Positions 1 to 8,924 of a stretch of DNA of 64,000 bases are shown here, piece by piece. The stretch lies in the NCBI RefSeq assembly GCF_014191505.1, contig NZ_JACHWS010000003.1:992001-1056000 (forward strand). The letters are read 5' to 3'. A program made the translations under genes and the position numbers. Source of the stretch: Hoyosella altamirensis. GTDB taxonomy: Bacteria; Actinomycetota; Actinomycetes; Mycobacteriales; Mycobacteriaceae. A model generated the notes under the pieces. It was not told the origin of the DNA, did not search any database, and worked only from the letters and a program-made list of their open reading frames with translations. Position 1 is the stretch's first letter, and every line of letters begins with the position of its first letter.

Positions 1-1062
1 CCCACCACTGGCGGAGTTTTCGCGTCATGGGGATCGCTCGGACACGTCACCGTGGCCGAGCCGGGAGCCCTGATCGGATTTCTCGGGCCCCGCGTGTACG
101 AGTCGCTCTACGGCGAAAAATTCCCCGAGGGTGTGCAGACGGCCGAGAACCTGTATCAGCATGGCGTCATCGATGGTGTCGTGCCGGTGCGGTGGCTGCG
201 CCCCATCCTGGACCGGGTCCTACGTGTGGTCTGCGGAACCATCGGGGCACCGAGTGAGCTCGAGCCAGCCCCCACACTGTCACAAGTGCCCGACATACCC
301 GCGTGGGACTCGGTTGTCGCATCCCGTAACCCGGTGCGTCCCGGAGTGCGGCACGTGCTGCGGCACGGGGCCACCACACTCACCCCGCTGAGTGGTACCG
401 GGCAGGGGGAAGCAGACCGTTCGATGCTGCTCTACCTGGCGCGGATAAAGGGAACACCGTGCGTGGTACTCGCCCATGACCGCGCGCTGACCGTTGAGAG
501 CGGAGCATTCGGCCCCGCAGCGCTGCGTGAAGCGCGCCGCGGAATGCATCTCGCCAACGAACTCAGGCTTCCCCTCGTCCTCATCATCGACACCGTGGGA
601 GCGGCCCTGTCCAAGGATGCCGAAGAACGCGGGCTGGCAGGCGAAATCGCCCGCTGCCTCGCGGACCTCGTCACACTGCAATGCCCGACCGTTTCCGTTC
701 TTTTAGGACAGGGCACCGGCGGTGGCGCGCTCGCGGTGCTCCCCGCAGACCGTGTTTTGTGCACGCAGAACGGATGGCTCGCTCCGCTGCCACCAGAGGG
801 AGCGGCCGCGATCGTGTACCGCGACACCAGCCGGGCCGCCGAGATCGCCGCCGCGCAAGGCATCCGCTCTCGTGACCTGCTCGAGTCGGGGATTGTCGAC
901 GCGATAATCCCCGAATGCCCCGACGCATCGGAGGAACCGATCCCGTTCAGTCAGCGCGTCGCTTCCGCGATCGCCCGGGAAATTCGCGAACTCGCTCTCA
1001 TCCCCGCACCCAAACGGTATGCGGCGCGACTCAACCGCTACCGGACACTCGGCCTGCCATGA
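1..1062 (+). CDS. accD3: Acetyl/propionyl-CoA carboxylase carboxyltransferase, AccD3-like (5' end outside window)
   Basis: The reading frame is open from the first base, so the true start lies upstream of the window; 353 residues are visible. The opening residues PTTGGVFASWGSLGH, then PGALIGFLGPRVYE and FPEGVQTAENLY, are classic for the crotonase-like carboxyltransferase fold that moves the carboxyl group from carboxybiotin to acyl-CoA in the cytoplasm. After the beta-type half, a second half with glycine-rich GQGTGGGALAVLPAD resembles the alpha-type domain, so this looks like a fused beta-alpha protein as in mycobacterial AccD3. It sits just upstream of prrA-prrB on the same strand, the same neighbours as M. 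tuberculosis accD3. A GTG at 52 could be mistaken for a start, but homology clearly extends upstream of it. Confidence 0.9.
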   Translation, partial: PTTGGVFASWGSLGHVTVAEPGALIGFLGPRVYESLYGEKFPEGVQTAENLYQHGVIDGVVPVRWLRPILDRVLRVVCGTIGAPSELEPAPTLSQVPDIPAWDSVVASRNPVRPGVRHVLRHGATTLTPLSGTGQGEADRSMLLYLARIKGTPCVVLAHDRALTVESGAFGPAALREARRGMHLANELRLPLVLIIDTVGAALSKDAEERGLAGEIARCLADLVTLQCPTVSVLLGQGTGGGALAVLPADRVLCTQNGWLAPLPPEGAAAIVYRDTSRAAEIAAAQGIRSRDLLESGIVDAIIPECPDASEEPIPFSQRVASAIAREIRELALIPAPKRYAARLNRYRTLGLP

Positions 1063-1106
1063 CGCGATCTCAGCTGCTCCTCACATAGACCTGGCAGTAT
1101 GGCGGC

Positions 1107-1802
1107 ATGCACGAATCCGCCACCGTCCTCGTCGTCGACGACGACGCCGACGTTCTCGCGTCCCTCAAGCGCGGCCTCCGCTTGTCCGGCTTCGACGTGA
1201 TGACAGCGGAAGATGGCGAATCTGCGTTGCGCACAATTCGCACGCAGGAGCCGGACGCGATCGTTCTGGACGTGACAATGCCCCGCCTCGACGGTGTCAG
1301 CGTGGTGACAGCGCTGCGGGCCATGGGCAGCGACATCCCAATCTGCGTCCTCAGTGCGCGCAGCTCAGTCGACGACCGGATCGCGGGCCTCGAAGCGGGC
1401 GCCGACGATTACCTGACCAAACCATTCGCCCTTGGCGAGCTCATCGCCCGCGTGCGCGCAATGCTGCGCCGACGGCCTGATCAGTCGCCTTCCCCGAAAC
1501 GTGAACTCCTCACCGCCGGGCAGCTGGAGATCGACGTGGCCGCGCGGCGCGCGGTAATCGCGGGCACGGAACTCGACCTCACCAAGCGAGAATTCGAGCT
1601 GCTCACCACGCTGGTTCAGCATCGTGACGCGGTTCTTTCCCGGCGTCAGCTGCTTGAGATCGTGTGGGGCTACGACTTCGATGCTGACACGAATGTTGTC
1701 GACGTCTTCGTGGGTTACCTGCGCAAGAAGATGGAAGCGGACGGCGCCCCTCGCATGCTGCATACTGTTCGCGGTGTCGGGTTCATTCTCCGGACCCGTT
1801 AG
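1107..1802 (+). CDS. prrA: OmpR-family response regulator PrrA
   Basis: This 231-residue DNA-binding response regulator is the partner of the sensor kinase encoded just downstream. The receiver domain spans about residues 5-120, with acidic D11/D12, phospho-acceptor D55 in [12 protein letters not shown], and K105 in LTKPF. A winged-helix OmpR/PhoB effector domain covers about 135-230 and contains [12 protein letters not shown] and the typical C-terminal [10 protein letters not shown]. Length and the position between accD3 and the kinase match mycobacterial PrrA, which in M. tuberculosis responds to early intracellular conditions and nitrogen supply. The ATG start lies 44 bases after accD. Confidence 0.95.
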   Translation: MHESATVLVVDDDADVLASLKRGLRLSGFDVMTAEDGESALRTIRTQEPDAIVLDVTMPRLDGVSVVTALRAMGSDIPICVLSARSSVDDRIAGLEAGADDYLTKPFALGELIARVRAMLRRRPDQSPSPKRELLTAGQLEIDVAARRAVIAGTELDLTKREFELLTTLVQHRDAVLSRRQLLEIVWGYDFDADTNVVDVFVGYLRKKMEADGAPRMLHTVRGVGFILRTR

Positions 1803-1839
1803 CGGCACGCGACTTTGAAGGAAGCGACGGACTGAACAA

Positions 1840-3165
1840 GTGCGACGAGCCTCCCCGTCTCTGCTCACACGTGCTGCGCTCGCCGCTGCCGCTGGTGCGA
1901 CGATCGTCGTTGTCACGGTCGCCGTGTTCGTGTGGGCAGGCGTGCAACGGGAAAGCTACGCGCAACTCGACCAGCGGCTCGACGTTCTGAGCACGATCGC
2001 CGCGACTGTAGCCAACCAGTCGCTGTACGACGCGCGCCAGCAGATACCGCCCGAGTACGAAGCCACCTACCGGGCCGGCCCGATCATCATTCCGGCGCAC
2101 AACCTCGCGCTTCCGGAACTGCCAGAAGGGTTCACCACCCTCGAAATCGAAGGCGACGAGTACCGGATTCGCACCATCGCGGTCCCCGACCGCCCGCGGA
2201 CCACGATTTCCGTTGCAGCGCCTACCGCCCCCACCGAGGAACAGATCAGCGAGGAACGCCGCAACACAATCCTCGTCAGCATGCTCGCGATCGCTGCGGC
2301 GGCGGCGCTGGGCTGGCTCCTCGGTGGCTTCGCTATCAGGCCCCTGCGCCAGCTTGCCGTGCAAACGCGCCAGATCGATCCCGAGACAGCCACTCCCCGG
2401 CCGAGCGTCACGGGTGCTCTTGAAGCCGAAGAGCTCGCGGCCGCGATTTCTGGGATGCTGGAGCGGATCACGCGGGAGAAGCAGCGAACCTTCGAAGCGC
2501 TCGAGACGGCGCGGGACTTCGCTGCGGTGTCGGCGCACGAACTGCGCACCCCGCTCACTGCCATGCGCACGAACCTCGAAGTTCTGGAGTCTCTCGACCC
2601 ACCTGAACCTGAGCGTCGCGAAGTGATCATTGAGACACTCCAGTCGGTTCGGCGAATTGAGCAGACACTGCAGGCGCTTGAGCGCCTCGCGGCCGGTAAC
2701 CTAACGGCTGAAGCCGACTACGAGGACATTGATCTCGCTGAGGTGCTCGATCGCTGCGCTCAGGAAGCGCGGCGGCTGCACACCGGACTCGTCGTCACTG
2801 TCCACGACTCTGGGCCAACAGTGATTCGCGGCCTGGCTGCGGGGCTGCGGCTCGCGATCGACAACGCCATCACCAACGCGGTTCGGCACGGCGATGCAGA
2901 GCACGTTGAGCTGAGTTTGCATAGCAGCACAGAAACGAAGGATGGAGGGATCGATATCACCATCGACGACGATGGATGTGGCATTCCCGCGGAAGACCGT
3001 GAACGCGTGTTTGAGCGGTTCACACGCGGTTCCCGCGCCAGCGCGCCAGGTTCGGGCCTCGGGCTCGCGCTCGTCGCTCAGCAAGCCGAACTGCACGGAG
3101 GCGAAGCAACAATGTCAAATAGCCCCCTCGGTGGTGCGCGTCTGACCTTGCGGGTGCGGTCATGA
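1840..3165 (+). CDS. prrB: Two-component sensor histidine kinase PrrB
   Basis: A 441-residue membrane kinase that should phosphorylate PrrA. It has two membrane helices (about residues 11-33 and 144-166) flanking an extracytoplasmic sensor of about 110 residues, then a HAMP segment, a dimerisation helix with AVSAHELRTPLT in which H233 is the predicted phosphorylated histidine, and an HATPase domain with N-box DNAITNAVRHG, G1 DDDGCGIP and G2 GSGLGLAL. It starts with GTG 37 bases after prrA and ends in an ATGA overlap with the next gene, so the three genes are probably co-transcribed. Confidence 0.93.
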   Translation: MRRASPSLLTRAALAAAAGATIVVVTVAVFVWAGVQRESYAQLDQRLDVLSTIAATVANQSLYDARQQIPPEYEATYRAGPIIIPAHNLALPELPEGFTTLEIEGDEYRIRTIAVPDRPRTTISVAAPTAPTEEQISEERRNTILVSMLAIAAAAALGWLLGGFAIRPLRQLAVQTRQIDPETATPRPSVTGALEAEELAAAISGMLERITREKQRTFEALETARDFAAVSAHELRTPLTAMRTNLEVLESLDPPEPERREVIIETLQSVRRIEQTLQALERLAAGNLTAEADYEDIDLAEVLDRCAQEARRLHTGLVVTVHDSGPTVIRGLAAGLRLAIDNAITNAVRHGDAEHVELSLHSSTETKDGGIDITIDDDGCGIPAEDRERVFERFTRGSRASAPGSGLGLALVAQQAELHGGEATMSNSPLGGARLTLRVRS

Positions 3166-3764
3166 GCCGCTGGGCTGACGCGGCGGGAGATATGGACGGC
3201 GACCGCTACGCGAAGCATTTCGACGACCTCGCCGCCAGTGGGAAGGACATGCACGGGGAGGCTCGCCTGTGCGCCGAACTGGTTCCACCGGGGTCCCTCG
3301 TTCTCGATGCTGGCTGCGGCACCGGACGGATAGCGATCTGGCTCGATGAGCACGGCTATGACTGTGCCGGGATCGATCTGGACGCGTCCATGCTGAGTGT
3401 CGCCAGGCGCCGAGCTCCCGATGTGCCGTGGATGCTGGGCGACCTGGCTGCCCTGCAGTTACCCGCACTGGGTGTTTTCGACCTCGTCGTCGCTGCCGGG
3501 AACGTCATCCCACTACTCGCGAGCGGCACCGAGCAAACCGTCGTCGCGAACCTGGCGACTGCGCTGAAACCCGGCGGACTGCTGGTCGCCGGATTTGGCC
3601 TCGACAGTGAGCACCTTCCGCTCGACGAAGCGCCGGTTACGCTCTCAGACTATGACGAGTGGTGTGAGAGCGCAGGCCTGCACCTCGAGAAGCGGTTCGC
3701 TACGTGGAACGGTGATCCGTACGACGGCGGCGGCTACGCCGTCAGCGTGCACCGGCTCGCCTAA
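3162..3764 (+). CDS. Class I SAM-dependent methyltransferase
   Basis: A 200-residue cytoplasmic methyltransferase of unknown substrate. The SAM-binding motif I reads VLDAGCGTGRIAIWL (about residues 46-60), followed by an acidic motif GIDLDASML and a motif-IV-like FDLVVAAGNVI; together these define the type 11/25 Rossmann methyltransferases. Its ATG overlaps the prrB stop codon (ATGA), so it appears translationally coupled to the PrrAB operon, though a functional link to signalling is only inferred. It converges with the photolyase gene, the two stops overlapping by a few bases. Confidence 0.85.
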   Translation: MSRWADAAGDMDGDRYAKHFDDLAASGKDMHGEARLCAELVPPGSLVLDAGCGTGRIAIWLDEHGYDCAGIDLDASMLSVARRRAPDVPWMLGDLAALQLPALGVFDLVVAAGNVIPLLASGTEQTVVANLATALKPGGLLVAGFGLDSEHLPLDEAPVTLSDYDEWCESAGLHLEKRFATWNGDPYDGGGYAVSVHRLA

Positions 3765-5140
3765 CGCTTGATTCGTTCGTATCGATCAAGCGCCTCACGT
3801 CGTTCTTCCTTGTGGTCGACGATCGGTTGAGGATAGTTCTCGATCTTGTCGCCCCGGTCCCCGACGGTGTGCACCTTTGACCCCGCGATGCCGCGCAGCT
3901 CCGGCACCCACCTGCGCACGTAGTCGCCGTCGGGGTCGAAACGTTTGCCCTGGGTTATCGGGTTGAAGATACGGAAATAGGGCGCGGCGTCAGTACCGGA
4001 ACCCGCAACCCACTGCCAGCCGTGCTGGTTGGCCGGCAGATCACCGTCGACGAGGTTGCGCATGAAATGGCGCGCGCCCCACCACCACGGCAAGTGGAGG
4101 TCCTTCACGAGGAAGGATGCAACGATCATCCGCACACGGTTGTGCATCCACCCCTCGTCACGCAGTTGCCGCATCCCGGCGTCAACGATCGGGTAACCCG
4201 TCTGGCCCTCGCACCAGGCTTCCCAGCGCATCCACGCGTCCTCGCCGGAGTCGTGACGCATCGCGTCGAATTTGCGATCGAGGTTGCGGCGGGCCGATTC
4301 GGGGTTGTGATGGAGGACATCCCCGTAGAAGTCACGCCAGGCTAGCTGACGCCGGAACTCTTTCGGCCCGTCGCCGTCTCGGCCAGCGAGATCCTCGAGC
4401 ATCGTACGGGGATGGATGGTCCCGAACTTAAGGTGCACCGACATGCGGCTCGTGTCATCGAAGTCAGGCCGATCGCGATGCTCGTGGTAGCTCGCCACCC
4501 CGTCGTCGAGGAAGTCTTTCCACTGGCGGAGCGCAGCGGCCTCTCCCACCGGGCAGACGGTCCGCGAATCCGGGATTTCCGTGCGCTGCACTTCGCTGAA
4601 TGTGTCGGCGTCTGCCCAGGCCACCGTGTCCGCGCTGGTTTTCGCGGGTGCACGCCAGCCGTGGTCGAGCCAGCTCCGGAAGAACGGCGTGAACACCTTG
4701 TACGGTGATCCATCGTCTTTCGTTACTCGTCCGGGCGCGACGGCGAACGGTGATCCGGTTCGGACCAAGTCGACCTTCTCGGCTATCCGGGCATCACGCA
4801 ACGCCCCGTAAGGTCCGAAGTCTGCCGAGACGTGCACCTGTTTCGCCCCGGTCAGTGCCGCCAGCTTCGGGATCTCGACAACAGGATCGCCTGAGATGAC
4901 GAGCAGCCTTCCGCCGAGTTTCTCATCGAGTTCACGTAAACAGGCGTACAGCGCATCGCGGCGGCGTACCCCTGACGGCTTCAGCAGGACCGGGTCAAAC
5001 ACAAACACCCCGATGGACCGTTCAGCGCTCGCAGCTGCGGCAAGAAACGTGGGCATATCCGCGGTTCTCAAGTCCCGGCGGAACCACACAATTGTGTTCT
5101 CTGCCACTGTTTCGCGGCGTGTCGCGGAAATTCTCACCAT
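3761..5140 (-). CDS. phrB: Deoxyribodipyrimidine photolyase
   Basis: A 459-residue light-dependent DNA repair flavoenzyme that splits cyclobutane pyrimidine dimers. The N-terminal antenna-binding Rossmann domain begins IVWFRRDLRTAD. The C-terminal FAD domain contains the hallmark NLVDGDLPANQHGWQW followed by YFRIFNPITQGKRFD. The start is uncertain: AAGGAG lies immediately before the ATG at 5140, giving almost no spacing, so the adjacent GTG (5137) or the GTG encoding the VAENTIVWF start (5107) may be used. It is divergent from the heptad-repeat gene, with about 90 bases shared upstream. Confidence 0.93.
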   Translation of the reverse strand: MVRISATRRETVAENTIVWFRRDLRTADMPTFLAAAASAERSIGVFVFDPVLLKPSGVRRRDALYACLRELDEKLGGRLLVISGDPVVEIPKLAALTGAKQVHVSADFGPYGALRDARIAEKVDLVRTGSPFAVAPGRVTKDDGSPYKVFTPFFRSWLDHGWRAPAKTSADTVAWADADTFSEVQRTEIPDSRTVCPVGEAAALRQWKDFLDDGVASYHEHRDRPDFDDTSRMSVHLKFGTIHPRTMLEDLAGRDGDGPKEFRRQLAWRDFYGDVLHHNPESARRNLDRKFDAMRHDSGEDAWMRWEAWCEGQTGYPIVDAGMRQLRDEGWMHNRVRMIVASFLVKDLHLPWWWGARHFMRNLVDGDLPANQHGWQWVAGSGTDAAPYFRIFNPITQGKRFDPDGDYVRRWVPELRGIAGSKVHTVGDRGDKIENYPQPIVDHKEERREALDRYERIKR

Positions 5141-5229
5141 CTCCTTAAAAAGGCCTTAGAGCTCCAATACTTCGCGCCCCTAGCTTCGAAGCATAGGTGT
5201 GCAGTTTCCGCGATGAAGGAGCAACTTCC

Positions 5230-6240
5230 ATGACACGAGCCCAACGGTTCCGCCTGCCCGCAGTACTCGCGGCGGTGGCGTTGCTGCTGATGTTCGGCTC
5301 GGCTGCGGTGCTCCTCACCGACCGGGGCGGTCCAGCCGCACACGTCGCTGACGAACCCGCCGAGAACTCGGCGAACTCGGAACTCGAGCAGGCCCTGCAG
5401 GTTCTGCGGCAGAACAACCTCAACGCCACCTTCCTGACGGCTGGCACCCAGCAGGCCGCGGCCGGAGCAGGACAGCTCTCCGACGGCGCGAGACAACTCG
5501 CTACCGGATTAGGACAGGCCCGTGACGGCTCAGGCCAGCTGGCGAGCGGCGCATCCGAACTGGCTGACGGCATCGTCCAGGTCGACACCGGAGCGCAGGA
5601 ACTGCGCGCCGGGATGAACGAGTTCAACGGCGGTATCGTGCAGCTCGGGGATGGAGCGGTACAGATCAGTGCTGGTGTCGACGAACTCGTAGGGCTGCTC
5701 CTCCCTTTGAAGGAGGCGGCCGCGCCGTTCTCCCCTCAAGTAGCTGATGCGCTTGCGCAGCTCGAAGAACTGCGCGGAGGCAGCGCTGAACTTGCGTTCC
5801 AGCTCGGAAATCCGAACAGCGACTTCCGTGTAGGCGCCGCACAGTTGCAGGACGGCACCGTTCAGCTGAGCGATGGTACGCAGCAGTTGCGGGCAGGCGG
5901 GTTCGAATTGCGCGACGGCGCAATTGAGCTGCGAGACGGGCTTGTTCTGCTCACGAATGGCTCCGGTGAATTGGTTCTCGGCACTGACCAGCTCGCGGAC
6001 GGCGCCGGCCAGATCGAACAGAAAGCGTCGAAACTCACTGACTCCGTGAACAACGTCGTGCGCAATAGTCCACGGGAGAACCGTGGCGGTGTCGACCCGG
6101 CTGCCACGGAAGTAGTCCTGGCTCAGCCTGCCAACGAACTCACGCCAGCGACCGCTGCGGCACTCACCGGCATGGGCGCCGGGATGACGCTGCTCGGCTC
6201 GGCCCTCGTGGTCGCGTTCAGCCGTCGCCGCACGCAGTAG
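5230..6240 (+). CDS. Secreted/membrane-anchored protein with Leu-x-x-Gly heptad-type repeats
   Basis: A 336-residue envelope protein. The ATG at 5230 is chosen because GAAGGAG ends eight bases upstream; a longer frame back to 5197 is less likely. An N-terminal helix (LPAVLAAVALLLMFGSAAVLL) acts as signal or anchor, and a second helix lies at the C terminus (TGMGAGMTLLGSALVVAF) followed by RRRTQ. The middle of about 230 residues is a run of imperfect heptads such as LSDGARQLATG, LASGASELADG and LRDGAIELRDG, predicted to form long coiled rods. Similar repeats occur in the extracytoplasmic arms of YhgE/Pip and some MmpL-type proteins. Function unknown; a structural or spacer role outside the membrane is inferred. 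Confidence 0.8.
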   Translation: MTRAQRFRLPAVLAAVALLLMFGSAAVLLTDRGGPAAHVADEPAENSANSELEQALQVLRQNNLNATFLTAGTQQAAAGAGQLSDGARQLATGLGQARDGSGQLASGASELADGIVQVDTGAQELRAGMNEFNGGIVQLGDGAVQISAGVDELVGLLLPLKEAAAPFSPQVADALAQLEELRGGSAELAFQLGNPNSDFRVGAAQLQDGTVQLSDGTQQLRAGGFELRDGAIELRDGLVLLTNGSGELVLGTDQLADGAGQIEQKASKLTDSVNNVVRNSPRENRGGVDPAATEVVLAQPANELTPATAAALTGMGAGMTLLGSALVVAFSRRRTQ

Positions 6241-6261
6241 CTCGCGGGACAGACGCACATA

Positions 6262-6307
6262 AAACGAGACATCCGCACTGGTTAGTTCCAGTGCGGATGT
6301 CTCGTTT
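6262..6307. terminator. Perfect bidirectional hairpin terminator
   Basis: Two perfect 20-base arms (6262-6281 and 6288-6307) flank a 6-base loop. The arms start with AAAC on the left and end with GTTT on the right, so the hairpin can end transcription of both the heptad-repeat gene and the convergent FKBP gene. Confidence 0.9.
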
Positions 6308-6328
6308 CTAGGGCTTTGGTTGCGCCAG

Positions 6329-6688
6329 TTACTTCACGTCGAGCAAGTCGATCACGAAGACCAGTGTGCGGCCAGAGAGGCGATGGCCTGACCCGGCGGC
6401 ACCGTATGCCTGCTCAGGAGGGATCGTCAACTGGCGGCGGCCACCGACGCGCATTCCGGGAATACCGTCCTGCCATCCTTTGATCAGGCCACGCAGCGGA
6501 AAACTGATCGACTCACCACGGTTCCATGAGGAGTCGAATTCCTCACCGCTTTCGAAATCGACGCCGACGTAGTGAACCTCAACGGTTCCGCCAGGCTGAG
6601 CTTCGTCGCCCTCGCCAATCACCAGATCCTGGATAACCAGTTCGGTGGGAGCGGGGCCGGGCTGGAATTCAACTTCAGGTTTTGTCAT
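6329..6688 (-). CDS. FKBP-type peptidyl-prolyl cis-trans isomerase
   Basis: A 119-residue single-domain FKBP, predicted cytoplasmic, which catalyses proline isomerisation during protein folding. The conserved core includes VEVHYVGV, FDSSWNRGESISFPL, VIKGWQDGIPGM-type segment (here LIKGWQDGIPGMRVGG), and IPPEQAYG. It starts 3 bases after the gltA stop, so it is the second gene of a gltA-FKBP operon, as in many mycolata. No signal peptide is seen. Confidence 0.92.
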   Translation of the reverse strand: MTKPEVEFQPGPAPTELVIQDLVIGEGDEAQPGGTVEVHYVGVDFESGEEFDSSWNRGESISFPLRGLIKGWQDGIPGMRVGGRRQLTIPPEQAYGAAGSGHRLSGRTLVFVIDLLDVK

Positions 6689-6691
6689 AAG

Positions 6692-7990
6692 TTATCGCGC
6701 CGAAACCTCTGAGTAGTCGCGTTCGGTGTATCCGGTGTAGATCTGGCGGGGCCGCCCGATCTTCGTTGTGGGGTCAGCGTGCATTTCGCGCCAGTGCGCT
6801 ATCCATCCGGGAAGACGTCCCAGCGCGAACAGCACAGTGAACATCCGGGTGGGGAAGCCCATTGCCCGGTAAATGAGTCCAGTGTAGAAGTCGACGTTCG
6901 GGTACAACTTGCGCTCGATGAAGTAATCATCCGTCAGCGCAGCCTCTTCAAGCTTCATCGCGATGTCGAGGAGTTCGTCACGTGCGCCGAGCTTGTCGAG
7001 AATGTCGTGCGCGGTCTTCTTCACGATGGCCGCGCGCGGATCATAATTGCGGTAGACACGGTGTCCGAAGCCCATGAGCTTGACACCTTCTTCCTTGTTC
7101 TTCACCTTGCGGATGAACTCGGAAACATCGAGGTCACTGGCCTTGATGTCGTCTAGCATCTCGAGCACCGCCTGGTTCGCGCCGCCGTGCAGCGGCCCCC
7201 ATAGAGCGTTGATGCCGCCCGAAATCGAGGTGAAGAGATTCGCATCCGACGACCCGACGAGGCGGACTGTCGAGGTCGAACAATTCTGCTCGTGGTCTGC
7301 GTGCAGGATGAGCAGCATGTCCAGCGCCTTGACGACCTCAGGGTCCGGCTCGTACGGCTCAGCGGGGAAACCGAAGGTCATGCGGAGGAAGTTCTCGACG
7401 AGTGTGTTCGAGTTGTCCGGGTACAAGAACGGCTGGCCCACCGACTTCTTGTAGGCGTACGCCGCGATCGTCGGCAGCTTCGCCAGCAGTCTGATAGTCG
7501 AAACCTCAACCTGGTGCGGGTCATCCGGGTCGAGCGAGTCCTGGTAGTACGCGGACAACGCATTCACCGCGCTCGACAGCACCGGCATCGGATGCGCGTT
7601 GCGCGGGAAACCGTCGAAGAACCGTTTGAGGTCCTCGTGCAGCATCGTGTGCCGCTGGATTCGGTGCGTGAAATCCGCGAGCTGGTCCTCAGTGGGCAGC
7701 TCGCCGTAAATCAGCAAGTACGACACTTCGAGGAAAGATGATTTTTCAGCGAGCTGGTCGATCGGGTATCCGCGGTAGCGGAGAATGCCCTTCTCACCGT
7801 CGATGTAGGTAATCGCCGACGACGTCGAAGCGGTATTCATAAAGCCGCCATCGAGTGTGGTGTACCCCGTAGTGGCTAGCAGTTTTCCCAGATCAATGCC
7901 GTCGTTACCGTCAGTTGCCCGGGTGATCGACATTTTGTACTCGCCACCGGGGTAGCTGAGTACTGCTTTTTCCTCATTCTCAGCGGGCAC
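6692..7990 (-). CDS. gltA: Citrate synthase (main TCA-cycle enzyme)
   Basis: A 432-residue citrate synthase condensing oxaloacetate and acetyl-CoA in the TCA cycle; its length is within a residue or so of mycobacterial GltA2. Active-site segments are intact: GPLHGGANQAV and MGFGHRVYRNYDPR carry the two catalytic histidines, and NVDFYTG carries the catalytic aspartate. The start is GTG, with AGAAGGAG six bases upstream. FKBP follows directly in the same operon. A second, shorter citrate synthase gene lies 0.9 kb further on in the opposite orientation. Confidence 0.96.
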   Translation of the reverse strand: MPAENEEKAVLSYPGGEYKMSITRATDGNDGIDLGKLLATTGYTTLDGGFMNTASTSSAITYIDGEKGILRYRGYPIDQLAEKSSFLEVSYLLIYGELPTEDQLADFTHRIQRHTMLHEDLKRFFDGFPRNAHPMPVLSSAVNALSAYYQDSLDPDDPHQVEVSTIRLLAKLPTIAAYAYKKSVGQPFLYPDNSNTLVENFLRMTFGFPAEPYEPDPEVVKALDMLLILHADHEQNCSTSTVRLVGSSDANLFTSISGGINALWGPLHGGANQAVLEMLDDIKASDLDVSEFIRKVKNKEEGVKLMGFGHRVYRNYDPRAAIVKKTAHDILDKLGARDELLDIAMKLEEAALTDDYFIERKLYPNVDFYTGLIYRAMGFPTRMFTVLFALGRLPGWIAHWREMHADPTTKIGRPRQIYTGYTERDYSEVSAR

Positions 7991-8116
7991 GAGGGCTCCT
8001 TCTCACACTCTACTGGTCAGTAGCCTATCGGCACATGCGCAACGTCTCAACGCACAACCATAATGTCGAACCTAGTCTCTGTAGACCTCACCCGTGTCAC
8101 CAGGGTCGCTGTGAGG

Positions 8117-8836
8117 TCAAGGCTGGAGTCTGAAGACCTCCCATCCAGAGCCATTCTTCTCACATCGAATCCGGTTGTGTAGGCGGTTCTCCCGGCCCTG
8201 CCAGAACTCGGCGACGGACGGCTTGAGGCGGTATCCGCCCCAGAACGGCGGCACGGGAACGTAATCCAGATCACAAAATTGTCGGGTAACGGCTTCGAGA
8301 GCCGCTTCCAAGTCTCCCCGCGCGGAGATCCGGCGAGATTGATGCGACGCCCAAGCGCCCAGTTGAGACCCTCGTGGCCGCGTGTGCCAGTACTCGGCGG
8401 TCTCTTCCGCGCTCACTTTTTCGACCTGACCACGAAAGTGCGCCTGGCGTTCTATCAGCACCCACGGGAACGTCACAGACGCATACGGATGCACATCTAG
8501 ATGGTGGGCCTTGTCAGATTCATAGTTCGTGTAGAACACCAGTCCACGCTCGTCAGCGCCTTTACAGAGGACTGTCCTGGTAGCGGGGAGGCCACGGTCG
8601 TCGACAGTTCCCAGCACCATTGCGTTAGGCTCCGCAATGCGCCCGCCGCCGGGTGCGACATACTCGGTGGCGTCACGCAGCCAATTCAGGAACACGCTGA
8701 ACCAGCCGTCGGCGAGCCAGCTCTCATCGAGATGCGGGTGTTCACTCGGCCGGGGCGGCACCGGTTTTTTGCCATAACCGACACGCATGTGTGCCAAATC
8801 GAGAGAATCGGAAGAATACGAGGGGTTCAGCACCAC
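8117..8836 (-). CDS. pdxH: Pyridoxine/pyridoxamine 5'-phosphate oxidase
   Basis: A 239-residue FMN enzyme that oxidises pyridoxine or pyridoxamine phosphate to the cofactor PLP. Recognisable segments are the N-terminal MRVGYG, MVLGTVDDRGLPATRTVLCKG, FYTNYESDKAHHL, the substrate-binding SRGSQLGAWASHQS, and the C-terminal PPFWGGYRLKP and ENRLHNR, in the family order. It may start at the GTG/ATG used here or at the methionine of MRVGYG (8788). It is divergent from citA across 88 bases. PLP is also the cofactor of the nearby SerC. Confidence 0.93.
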   Translation of the reverse strand: MVLNPSYSSDSLDLAHMRVGYGKKPVPPRPSEHPHLDESWLADGWFSVFLNWLRDATEYVAPGGGRIAEPNAMVLGTVDDRGLPATRTVLCKGADERGLVFYTNYESDKAHHLDVHPYASVTFPWVLIERQAHFRGQVEKVSAEETAEYWHTRPRGSQLGAWASHQSRRISARGDLEAALEAVTRQFCDLDYVPVPPFWGGYRLKPSVAEFWQGRENRLHNRIRCEKNGSGWEVFRLQP

Positions 8837-8924
8837 ACATCACACGCTACGCGTACCAAGCCAGTAATCGACCACCTACCGGGGTCGGAACGATCAACGC
8901 CAACTCATACAGGAGCGTCACGCT

